Assembly: GCA_937863945.1 (NCBI GenBank)
Contig: CALMIB010000107.1
Location: 1-7,351, forward strand
Source: an uncultured Longilinea sp.
GTDB taxonomy: Bacteria; Chloroflexota; Anaerolineae; Anaerolineales; Anaerolineaceae
DNA: 7,351 nucleotides
Reading direction: 5' to 3'
Made by a program: the position numbers and the translations under genes. Numbering within the stretch: the first letter of the stretch is position 1; each line of letters begins with the position of its first letter. Below, piece after piece: positions 1-5,823 of the stretch. The notes under the pieces are model-generated. The model had not been told where the DNA came from and did no database searches. It saw only the letters and a program-made list of their open reading frames with translations.

Positions 1-97
1 CCAAAGCCTCGCCCTGACCGAAAAAAGCCATTTGAAGCCTGGATGGCGCCGGCCTACCCTCGCCCGGTCTTGGGGCAAGGGTCACCGACGCCCCTTT

Positions 98-682
98 TCA
101 GCAGACAGGATCGGGCCTTCGAGCACAGGCCGCGGGGAAGGGACGGAGATCGGAGAAAAAGCGCGGCCAGCGGGCGGGGCTGGCCTGGATGTACAGGTGG
201 ATCAGGCGGTAATCGTCGTCGTTGCGGAGGATGTGTTCGTAATCGTTGCGCTGCCAGACGGGCTGGCCGGGGGTGTTGCCGATTTGATTGATTCGCCGGG
301 CTGAAAACGACTTAAACGCACGCACAATTTCTGACAACGGATAGTTCTTTGCGGCCGTAGAGGCAGGTCTGAGACCTGCCTCTACTACGGGGATAATCTT
401 CGTGCCCATATCCACCAGGATAATAATCGCGTGAATAGGATTTGGCAGGATGCAAAATGCGCCCAATTCGACACCCGGATAATGGACGGGCAAATCACGC
501 CAGGCGGCTTCAACCACTTTACCCGCGGCGTTCAGAATCATCTCCCCGTCCACCACCTCGCCGAACAGGCACGGCCGGCCGTGCGTCACCACGGTGACAA
601 AATACGCGCCGGGTTGCGAATCATCATACCCGGGCAGGCGCAACGACCGGCGGCGGTAAATTTTGCGTTCGGCTTCGTCCAT
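98..682 (-). CDS. IS200-like / REP-associated transposase (RAYT-type), probably inactive
   Basis: Encodes 194 residues. It resembles the Y1 (HUH) transposase family usually found as single-copy REP-associated transposases, which nick and join single-stranded DNA at palindromes. Visible landmarks are an N-terminal RRSLRLPGYDDSQPGAYFVT block (residues 11-30), the core strand LPNPIHAII (79-87), LSEIVRAFKSFSARRIN (116-132) and VWQRNDYEHILRN (142-154). The start at 682 is chosen because GGGAGG lies 7 bases upstream; the frame stays open further up to 1072, but that part is only the reverse reading of vanZ. Two sites look damaged. The family motif is normally PNHIH, but here residue 82 is Pro (codon CCT, one base from CAT). 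The usual Tyr-Tyr before E149 reads Asp-Tyr (147-148). I infer a catalytically dead or decaying transposase; which Tyr is catalytic is uncertain. It follows vanZ on the same strand with a 41-base gap that holds a 5-bp hairpin (710-722) without a T-tract. Confidence 0.8.
   Translation of the reverse strand: MDEAERKIYRRRSLRLPGYDDSQPGAYFVTVVTHGRPCLFGEVVDGEMILNAAGKVVEAAWRDLPVHYPGVELGAFCILPNPIHAIIILVDMGTKIIPVVEAGLRPASTAAKNYPLSEIVRAFKSFSARRINQIGNTPGQPVWQRNDYEHILRNDDDYRLIHLYIQASPARWPRFFSDLRPFPAACARRPDPVC
357..385. repeat. Perfect 29-base REP-like palindrome inside the transposase gene
   Basis: Arms GTAGAGGCAGGTCT (357-370) and AGACCTGCCTCTAC (372-385) are exact reverse complements around one central base. 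On the minus strand the palindrome is read in frame as residues 100-109 of the transposase (VEAGLRPAST), between the core HUH strand and the C-terminal helix. From memory, many RAYT-like proteins in environmental bacteria carry a similar AGLKPAPT-type segment at this point. That suggests these transposases hold a copy of the palindrome they recognise within their own gene. No other copy is visible in this window. Confidence 0.85.
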
Positions 683-723
683 CCTCTTGCCTCCCATGTG
701 AACATCGTGCCCGGCCGCCGGGT

Positions 724-1338
724 TCACTCGCGCAGGCTGCGCTCGGCGGCCGTCACCACCGCCCCGGCCAGCCCGCCCGGCCGCCAACCGGCGCGCCCGT
801 GCAGCCACAGCGCCGCCTGCGCGATCAGCCAGAACAGCCCGTAGCCCAGCGCCACCCCCAGCGCATTCATGAGCGTGTCGTTGATGTCGATCACGCGGTA
901 GGGATAGCCCTGCGCCAGCCCCAGCGCCAGTTGCGCCCCCTCGATGCCAAAACCCACCGCCCAGGGCAGCCAGCGCAGGTCGCGCGGCCGCACCCGCGCC
1001 AGGAACCCGATCCCCAGCCCGAACGGAACCGTCAGCAGGATGTTGGAAACCAGCATAAAGCGGCTGTGCCACAGGCTGCCGTACGGCCCAAAGTAGAACG
1101 GAATCAGGTTCATGCGCTCGCTAAAAGCCGCCTCGCGCTGCATCACGGCGCGGTAGTCCGGCGACAGGTCGATCGGCAGCAGCGTGGCCGCGACCAGCAG
1201 CAGCACATACAACCCAAATGCCCCCAGCAGGAAGAGCTGCGCCCCGCTGCGCCGGCGCCGCAGGTACAGCAGCGTCACCGCCAGCGCGGGCAGCCCGATC
1301 AGCAGGATGAAGGCTTCAGCAGTGATCTCGATATTCAA
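724..1338 (-). CDS. VanZ-family integral membrane protein
   Basis: Encodes 204 residues. Family landmarks are NLIPF (77-81), SNILLTVPFGLGIGFL (98-113), GFGIEGAQLAL (129-139) and RVIDINDTLMNALGVALGYG (148-167), matching the VanZ-like pattern of N-x-x-x-x-x-P-F-G, an E-x-x-Q helix and an R-x-x-D-x-x-D-x-x-x-N-x-x-G segment. About five hydrophobic stretches are seen (roughly 9-26, 34-54, 96-114, 124-140, 155-178), so it is a cytoplasmic-membrane protein. VanZ itself confers low-level teicoplanin resistance by an unclear route. Most environmental homologues have no known role, and resistance should not be assumed. The start is TTG: an in-frame stop lies just upstream, AAAGG sits 8 bases before it, and the next in-frame Met (residue 66) would remove the first two membrane segments. 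The C-terminus after about residue 180 is Gly/Ala/Arg-rich and probably cytoplasmic. Confidence 0.88.
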   Translation of the reverse strand: MNIEITAEAFILLIGLPALAVTLLYLRRRRSGAQLFLLGAFGLYVLLLVAATLLPIDLSPDYRAVMQREAAFSERMNLIPFYFGPYGSLWHSRFMLVSNILLTVPFGLGIGFLARVRPRDLRWLPWAVGFGIEGAQLALGLAQGYPYRVIDINDTLMNALGVALGYGLFWLIAQAALWLHGRAGWRPGGLAGAVVTAAERSLRE

Positions 1339-1391
1339 ATGGCTTGCCTTTCACGGCCGCATACCGTCGTTTTCAGGATTGCTTAAGCAGT

Positions 1392-1417
1392 CGGGGGCCT
1401 TTCAGCCCCCGGTTTTT
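1392..1417 (+). terminator. GC-rich stem-loop with T-tract; 5' leader hairpin of vanZ when read on the minus strand
   Basis: Arms CGGGGGC (1392-1398) and GCCCCCG (1405-1411) pair perfectly around a 6-base loop. On the plus strand five T's follow (1413-1417), giving the form of an intrinsic terminator, but no plus-strand gene ends here. On the minus strand the same stem lies a few bases downstream of a TATAAT box (1421-1426). A vanZ transcript starting near 1414 would therefore begin almost directly with this hairpin. It may stop antisense transcription, stabilise the vanZ mRNA 5' end, or do both. Confidence 0.5.
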
Positions 1418-1420
1418 AGC

Positions 1421-1426
1421 ATTATA
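1421..1426 (-). promoter_or_regulatory. Candidate -10 box for vanZ
   Basis: Reads TATAAT on the minus strand, a perfect match to the sigma-70-type -10 box, inside the decamer GTGTATAATG. The best-placed -35 positions (around 1443-1449, GTTTCG or TTTCGC) match TTGACA poorly, so the call rests on the -10 box and its position 83 bases before the vanZ start. Confidence 0.4.
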
Positions 1427-1523
1427 CACGATCATGAATGCAGCGAAACGCGGGCGCGCCGTCCAGGTCGGATGGCCCAGGGCCGGCCGGATCTCACTTA
1501 GAACAAACTATCCAAAAGTAGGG

Positions 1524-1551
1524 TTCGAATACGCCATTTTTGCGTTACAAT
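1524..1551 (+). promoter_or_regulatory. Weak candidate promoter for the ABC exporter operon
   Basis: TACAAT at 1546-1551 resembles a -10 box. TTCGAA at 1524-1529, 16 bases upstream, is only a partial match to TTGACA. A transcript starting near 1558 would have a pyrimidine-rich leader of about 50-60 bases before the first ABC gene. The evidence is position plus one moderate box. Confidence 0.25.
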
Positions 1552-1593
1552 GAGCATCGTTTTGGATTCATTTCCTCTAATCTCAAAAATCTT

Positions 1594-1620
1594 TCTCTGC
1601 GAGCTCTGTGATCTCTGTGG
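1594..1620. repeat. Three 9-base CTCTGYGR-type units overlapping the ABC gene start
   Basis: Three consecutive 9-base units, TCTCTGCGA, GCTCTGTGA and TCTCTGTGG, differ from one another at 2-3 positions. From memory, similar CTCTGTG-rich strings occur as interspersed repeats in many environmental bacterial genomes and produce spurious LCELCVLCG-like or TEITEL-like translations. Here the unit run contains both possible GTG start codons of the first ABC gene (1608 and 1617). Its function is unknown. Confidence 0.55.
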
Positions 1621-3506
1621 CTACTTCTTCTTCCCTACCCTCCACCTCCGAATTTTCCCTGCCCAACCGCTTCCACACCGACCGGCGCACGCCCTGGCGC
1701 TGGGTGTTCTCGCACGCGCTGCGCAACTGGCACCTGTGGCTGGCCGCGCTAACCGGTTCGATCACCAACGCGCTGGCCGCCGGCTGGGGTCCCATGCTCA
1801 TCGGCGCGGCCTTCAACTTCATCCTCTCCCAACCCGCCGACCTGGGCTACCTGGGCACCATTGCGCTGCTGACCGCCGTTTCGCAGGGCTCGCGCGGGCT
1901 GCTGCAGCTCATGCGCAACTTCAGCTTCGAGCTGCTCGCCCAGCGCGCCGAGCGCGACGTGCGCGACGAGCTGTACACCTCGCTGCTGGGCAAGAGCATG
2001 ACCTTCCACTCGCTGCAGCCGGTCGGCGATACCATGGCGCGCGCCACCAACGACGTGCGCGAAGTCAACTTCATGTTCTCGCCCGGCTTCAACATGGTCA
2101 TCGGCTCGCTCAGCTTCCTGTTCATGCCGCTCATCCTGGCGCCGCGCTATCATCCTTCGCTGATCGTCACGCCCCTCCTGTTCATCCTCATCTACTTCAT
2201 CCTGCTGCGCCGCTACCTCAAGTCGCTCGAACCGGTCACCGACGAGGTGCGCCTTTCCTTTGGTTTGCTCAACACGCGCCTGGCCGAAGCGCTGGACGGC
2301 ATTGAGGTCGTCAAAGGCGCAGCCCAGGAAGCCGCCGAAAAGCAGCTTTTTGCCCGCAACGCCTCCCGTTTCCGCGATTCATCCGTCCGCCAGGGCGATA
2401 TCGAGGCGCGCTTTCTGCCGCTGCTGATGCTCTACATTGCCTATGCCTTCGGCCTGCTGCACGCCATCCTGCTCTACCGCCAGGGGCTGCTGCAAATTGG
2501 CGACGTGGTGGGCTACTTCGGCCTGCTGCTGATGCTCGACTTCCCCACCTTCAGCTCCATCTGGGCCTACTCGCGCATCGCGCTGGGGCTGGCCGGCGCG
2601 CGCCGCATCCTCGAGGTGATCAACCGCGAGAACAACCTCGACCAAAACACCGCCGGGTTCCAGGGCCCCATGCACGGCGAAATTGAATTCGACGCGGTCA
2701 GCTTTTCCTACACGGCCAATCAGCAGGCTGCCGGCGGCGAGCTCAACCTGCCCGATCTGGCCGACGAGGGCGCGCGCCAGCAGCCGCCGGCCCTGGGCGT
2801 GGTGCGCCCGCTGCCGCCCATCGAACCCGCGCCGCCGGACGATTCGCTCGCCGGGCTCAGCTTCCGGGTGCCGGCCGGCAAAACCGTCGCCATCGTCGGG
2901 CAAACCGGCTCCGGCAAAACCACCCTGGCGCGCCTGGTCAACCGCACCTACGACGTCGGTTCGGGCGCGGTGCGCGTGGACGGCGTGGACGTGCGCGAGT
3001 GGAACCTGGAAACCCTGCGGCGCGGCATTTCCATCATCGAGCAGGATATCTTCCTGTTTTCCTCCACCATCGCCGAAAACATCGCCTTCGGCCAGCCGGA
3101 TGCCACGCCCGAGCAGATCGAAGCCGCTGCCAAGGCCGCCCAGGCGCACGACTTCATCATGACCTTCCAGGACGGCTACCAGACCGTGGTCGGCGAGCGC
3201 GGCGTGACGCTTTCGGGCGGCCAGCGCCAGCGCATCGCCCTGGCACGCGCCTTCCTGACCGACCCGCGCATCCTCATCCTGGACGATTCCACATCCGCGA
3301 TCGATTCGGCCACCGAAGACAAGATTCAGCGCGCCATCTACCAGGCCGCCAAGGGCCGCACCACGCTCATCATCACCCACCGCCTCTCGCAAATCCGCTG
3401 GGCCGACCTGATTGTGGTGCTGCGGCGGGGGCGCATCGCCGCCATCGGCTCGCACGACGAACTGCTGCAAAGCAGCGAGGCGTATCGGCGCATATTTGCG
3501 GGTTAG
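1608..3506 (+). CDS. ABC exporter half-transporter, degenerate-site subunit (membrane domain + ATPase)
   Basis: Encodes 632 residues with the layout of ABCB-like exporters. A six-segment membrane domain comes first (segments near 41-60, 80-100, 160-180, 183-201, 270-290, 296-320). The ATPase domain starts at about 357. ATPase landmarks are A-loop Tyr368, Walker A GQTGSGKT (431-438), Q-loop Gln479, a perfect LSGGQ (535-539), Walker B ILILD ending at Asp559, and H-loop His591. The residue after Walker B is Asp560 where active enzymes have Glu, the mark of the degenerate half of a heterodimer. About 44 extra residues rich in Pro, Ala and acidic residues (369-412) separate the A-loop from the strand before Walker A. 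The start is uncertain: GTG 1608 has only a weak GAG upstream, GTG 1617 none, and both lie in a repeat; a later start would remove the first membrane helix. The natural partner is the half-transporter at 3987. The substrate cannot be read from sequence. Confidence 0.92.
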   Translation: MISVATSSSLPSTSEFSLPNRFHTDRRTPWRWVFSHALRNWHLWLAALTGSITNALAAGWGPMLIGAAFNFILSQPADLGYLGTIALLTAVSQGSRGLLQLMRNFSFELLAQRAERDVRDELYTSLLGKSMTFHSLQPVGDTMARATNDVREVNFMFSPGFNMVIGSLSFLFMPLILAPRYHPSLIVTPLLFILIYFILLRRYLKSLEPVTDEVRLSFGLLNTRLAEALDGIEVVKGAAQEAAEKQLFARNASRFRDSSVRQGDIEARFLPLLMLYIAYAFGLLHAILLYRQGLLQIGDVVGYFGLLLMLDFPTFSSIWAYSRIALGLAGARRILEVINRENNLDQNTAGFQGPMHGEIEFDAVSFSYTANQQAAGGELNLPDLADEGARQQPPALGVVRPLPPIEPAPPDDSLAGLSFRVPAGKTVAIVGQTGSGKTTLARLVNRTYDVGSGAVRVDGVDVREWNLETLRRGISIIEQDIFLFSSTIAENIAFGQPDATPEQIEAAAKAAQAHDFIMTFQDGYQTVVGERGVTLSGGQRQRIALARAFLTDPRILILDDSTSAIDSATEDKIQRAIYQAAKGRTTLIITHRLSQIRWADLIVVLRRGRIAAIGSHDELLQSSEAYRRIFAG

Positions 3507-3530
3507 CGATTGGCTGTTAGCTTTTAGCTA
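3503..3530 (+). repeat. Heptamer array A (TTRGCNN, 4 units)
   Basis: Four head-to-tail 7-base units fitting TTRGCNN, with a possible decayed fifth unit at 3531-3537. The first unit contains the TAG stop codon of the upstream ABC gene (3504-3506). The first 18 bases match the reverse complement of 3945-3962 at 16 of 18 positions, so this array and array B form an inverted pair around the S23-like gene. Confidence 0.75.
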
Positions 3531-3586
3531 AGAGCTGTACCCCAAATACGTTGACGGCTTGCTGTTGGGAAGAAAGAGGACTGGGC

Positions 3587-3955
3587 ATGAAGGATTTTCG
3601 GAAATTGGAGGTTTGGCAGAAGGCACATGGACTGGTTTTGGCCGTCTATCGTGAAACTGCCGGCTTTCCGAAAGAGGAAATCTACGGTCTGACCAGCCAG
3701 GTTCGCCGGGCAGCCGTCTCGATCCCGGCGAATATCGCCGAGGGCTGCGGGCGCAACGGCGACGCCGAGCTGGCCCACTTCCTGCAAATGGCCTCCGGTT
3801 CCGCCAGTGAACTTTCCTATGAACTTGAACTTGCCCGCGATCCTGGCTACCTCACTGCTGACCAGCACGCTTCATTAACATTCACGTTGGATGAAATCGG
3901 CAAAATGCTCAACGTCCTCATCCACCGCATCCGTTCATCATCATCTAACCGCTAA
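3587..3955 (+). CDS. Four-helix-bundle protein, 23S rRNA intervening-sequence (S23/IVP) family
   Basis: Encodes 122 residues, the usual length for this family. Recognition rests on the N-terminal FRKLEVWQKAHGL (residues 4-16), the TSQVRRAAVSIPANIAEG segment (36-53) with its near-invariant SIPANIAEG, the following FLQMASGSASELSYELELA (65-83) and the C-terminal helix EIGKMLNVLIHRI (103-115). The family was first known from open frames in 23S rRNA intervening sequences of Leptospira and Coxiella. Most copies are free-standing with no assigned function, and the fold is shared with the accessory protein Avd of diversity-generating retroelements. A nucleic-acid-binding role is plausible but unproven. 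Start 3587 is chosen over an in-frame TTG at 3551 because AAAGAGGA ends 6 bases before it. The gene sits between the two exporter genes on the same strand. Its last codons and TAA stop lie inside heptamer array B. No reverse transcriptase or rRNA gene is seen nearby. Confidence 0.88.
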   Translation: MKDFRKLEVWQKAHGLVLAVYRETAGFPKEEIYGLTSQVRRAAVSIPANIAEGCGRNGDAELAHFLQMASGSASELSYELELARDPGYLTADQHASLTFTLDEIGKMLNVLIHRIRSSSSNR

Positions 3956-3979
3956 TCGCTAACCGCTAACCGCTAAAGG
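3945..3979 (-). repeat. Heptamer array B (TTRGCNN on the minus strand, 5 units)
   Basis: Five units of CTAANCG on the plus strand (the last is CTAAAGG), in strict 7-base register and in the opposite orientation to array A. Unit boundaries are 3945, 3952, 3959, 3966 and 3973. The array carries the stop codon of the S23-like gene (3953-3955), and its final unit provides the AAAGG ribosome binding site of the second ABC gene 7 bases before ATG 3987. Confidence 0.8.
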
Positions 3980-3986
3980 CTATCTT

Positions 3987-5819
3987 ATGGGCTTCTTCGC
4001 AGGACTTGACGCAGAAAAATATGACCGCCAGTATTCCGACCGGACGCTTGCCCGCCGTGCGCTGGGCTACTTCAAACCGGTGGCCGGCAAGCTGGCCGCG
4101 CTGGTAGTGTTTACCCTCATCGTGGCGGGCTGCGGCGCGCTGCTGCCCATCATCGTCTCGCGCGGCATCGACCAGCTCAAAAGCGCGCCCACCGGTGCAG
4201 CCGGGCTGGGCATCGCCGGCGCGGTCCTGCTGGTGGGCCTGGCCGGCTGGCTCAGCAATTGGGCTGCCCGCCGGCTGGCTGTGCGCACCATTGCCACGGT
4301 GGTCTATCAGCTTGCCATCGATGCTTTTACCGCCGCCACCGCCCACGACCTGTCCTTTTACGACCAGTTCGCCTCGGGCAAGGTCGCCTCGCGCATCACC
4401 TCCGATACGCAGGATTTCGGCCAACTGATCGTGCTGATCAACGACACCGCCGCGCAATTGATCGAATCGCTCATCCTGGCGGTGGTGCTGTTCACCATCG
4501 ACCCGCTGCTCACCCTCTACCTGCTGGCAATCGTCCCGCTGGTGGTGGTATTCACCCTGCTTTACCGCCGCCTGGCCCGCAGGGTCACCCGCAGCGGCAT
4601 GCGCGCCATGGCCAACGTCAATGCCACCATCAAAGAAACCATCAGCGGCATCAGCGTGGCCAAAAACTTCCGCCAGGAAGCCCATATTTACGAAGAATTT
4701 TCACAGGCCAACCGCACCGCTTACAACGTCAACGTGCGCCGCGGGCTGGTGCTCACCATCGTTTTCCCAACCCTGAATGGCATTGCCGGCCTGATCACCG
4801 CCGCGCTGGTCTATTTCGGCGGGCTGTCGGCCGCGGCCGGCGCCGTCACGGTGGGCGCGTGGTACCTGTTCCTGATGAGCTTCGACCGCTTCCTCTTCCC
4901 GGTGCTCAACCTGGCCTCGTTCTTCACCCAGGTGCAAAACGGCCTGTCCGCCGCCGAGCGTGTCTTCGCGCTGATCGACGCCGAGCCGGCCGTCACCCAG
5001 GTGGATGCGCAGCCCGCCGGCGAACTGCGCGGCGAGGTCGAATTCGACCATGTCACCTTCGAATACAAATCCGGCGAAACCGTGCTGGATGACTTCAGCC
5101 TGCACGTGCAGCCCGGCGAAACCCTGGCGCTGGTCGGGCACACCGGCGCGGGCAAATCCTCCATCGCCAAACTGATCGCGCGATTCTATGAGTTCCAATC
5201 CGGCTCCATCCGCATCGACGGACGCGACATCCGCACCTTCGACCTGAGCGACTACCGCCGCCGGTTGGGCATCGTCTCGCAGTCGCCCTTCCTGTTCTCC
5301 GGCTCCGTGCTGGAAAACATCCGCTACGCCCAAACCGGGGTCAGCCGCGAGGAAATTGAACGCATCGCGCGGCAGATCGGCGGCGGCGAATGGCTGGAAG
5401 CCCTGCCCGACGGGCTGAACAGCGAGGTGGGCGAACGCGGCGCGCGCCTTTCGATGGGCCAGCGCCAGCTCGTCTCGCTGATGCGCGTGCTGGTGCAAAA
5501 GCCGGCCGTCTTCATCCTCGACGAGGCCACCGCCAGCATCGACCCCTTCACCGAGTGGCAGATCCAGCAGGCGCTCAACCTGATCCTCCAGCGCACCACC
5601 AGCATCCTGATCGCCCACCGCCTCTCCACGGTCAAATCCGCCGACCGCATCGTGGTCATCGAAAAAGGCCGCATCCTCGAGCAGGGCAATCACGACGGCC
5701 TGCTGGCGCAGGGTGGGCATTATGCCAACCTCTACAACACCTACTTCCGCCACCAGTCGCTCGAATACATCGAGCAGGCGCGCGAACGCCTGACAGTGAA
5801 AAACAGCGATTCGATTTAA
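3987..5819 (+). CDS. ABC exporter half-transporter, catalytic-Glu subunit (membrane domain + ATPase)
   Basis: Encodes 610 residues: a membrane domain with six segments (near 36-56, 74-92, 152-172, 173-193, 256-278, 284-306), then an ATPase domain from about 348. Landmarks are A-loop Tyr360, Walker A GHTGAGKS (384-391), Q-loop Gln432, signature LSMGQ (488-492), Walker B FILDE with catalytic Glu513, D-loop SID (517-519) and H-loop His544. The signature deviates from LSGGQ while the Glu is intact, the mirror image of the subunit at 1608. In a head-to-tail heterodimer this Walker site would pair with the partner's perfect LSGGQ to give the one active site; the other site would be degenerate. The ATG start is supported by AAAGG 7 bases upstream, which belongs to a repeat array. 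The C-terminal tail (about 585-610) is polar and helical. The gene ends 4 bases before a convergent gene. The exported substrate (lipid, peptide or drug) cannot be told from sequence. Confidence 0.93.
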   Translation: MGFFAGLDAEKYDRQYSDRTLARRALGYFKPVAGKLAALVVFTLIVAGCGALLPIIVSRGIDQLKSAPTGAAGLGIAGAVLLVGLAGWLSNWAARRLAVRTIATVVYQLAIDAFTAATAHDLSFYDQFASGKVASRITSDTQDFGQLIVLINDTAAQLIESLILAVVLFTIDPLLTLYLLAIVPLVVVFTLLYRRLARRVTRSGMRAMANVNATIKETISGISVAKNFRQEAHIYEEFSQANRTAYNVNVRRGLVLTIVFPTLNGIAGLITAALVYFGGLSAAAGAVTVGAWYLFLMSFDRFLFPVLNLASFFTQVQNGLSAAERVFALIDAEPAVTQVDAQPAGELRGEVEFDHVTFEYKSGETVLDDFSLHVQPGETLALVGHTGAGKSSIAKLIARFYEFQSGSIRIDGRDIRTFDLSDYRRRLGIVSQSPFLFSGSVLENIRYAQTGVSREEIERIARQIGGGEWLEALPDGLNSEVGERGARLSMGQRQLVSLMRVLVQKPAVFILDEATASIDPFTEWQIQQALNLILQRTTSILIAHRLSTVKSADRIVVIEKGRILEQGNHDGLLAQGGHYANLYNTYFRHQSLEYIEQARERLTVKNSDSI

Positions 5820-5823
5820 ACCG

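Larger units (their letters stand above)
3503..3962. other. Possible S23-like cassette bounded by an imperfect 18-base inverted repeat
   Basis: The four-helix-bundle gene and its flanks are bounded by TTAGCGATTGGCTGTTAG (3503-3520) and CTAACCGCTAATCGCTAA (3945-3962), which are inverted copies with two mismatches. The roughly 460-base unit separates two exporter halves that would normally be adjacent or overlapping. Each boundary lies at a stop codon. No transposase is encoded and no target duplication was identified. The cassette reading is an inference from layout and from the known insertion habit of S23 genes in 23S rRNA intervening sequences. Confidence 0.35.

Noticed and set aside
72..98. 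Inverted repeat GGGGC/GCCCC followed by TTTT on the plus strand, terminator-like
   Set aside because: Only 5 bp with a 13-base loop, and no plus-strand gene is seen to its left within the window. Chance is likely at this GC content.
683..1072. N-terminal extension of the transposase frame on the minus strand up to 1072
   Set aside because: The Ala/Gly/Arg-rich translation is the vanZ gene in another frame on the same strand. A good ribosome binding site precedes ATG 682, where family similarity begins.
1473..1490. GGCCC-A-GGGCC and GGCCGGCC palindromes in the vanZ/ABC gap
   Set aside because: The loop is too small for a stable hairpin, and such short palindromes are expected in GC-rich DNA.
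1517..1535. GGGTTCGAATAC, resembling the T-loop of a tRNA or an att-site remnant
   Set aside because: The flanking bases do not form a T-stem, no acceptor or anticodon arm can be built upstream, and no integrase is present.
2379..3470. Long open frame antisense to the first ABC gene (363 codons)
   Set aside because: It lies entirely opposite a well-supported ABC gene with low-complexity Gly/Ala/Asp/His-rich translation, as expected from GC-rich codon bias.
3551..3586. TTGACG as a -35 box or TTG as start of the S23-like gene
   Set aside because: No -10 box lies at 16-18 bases, and the extra residues do not resemble the family. AAAGAGGA before ATG 3587 fits much better.
3503..3979. CRISPR-like array or diversity-generating retroelement because of repeats and an Avd-like protein
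   Set aside because: The repeats are 7-base tandem units without spacers, and no reverse transcriptase, template repeat or cas gene is present.
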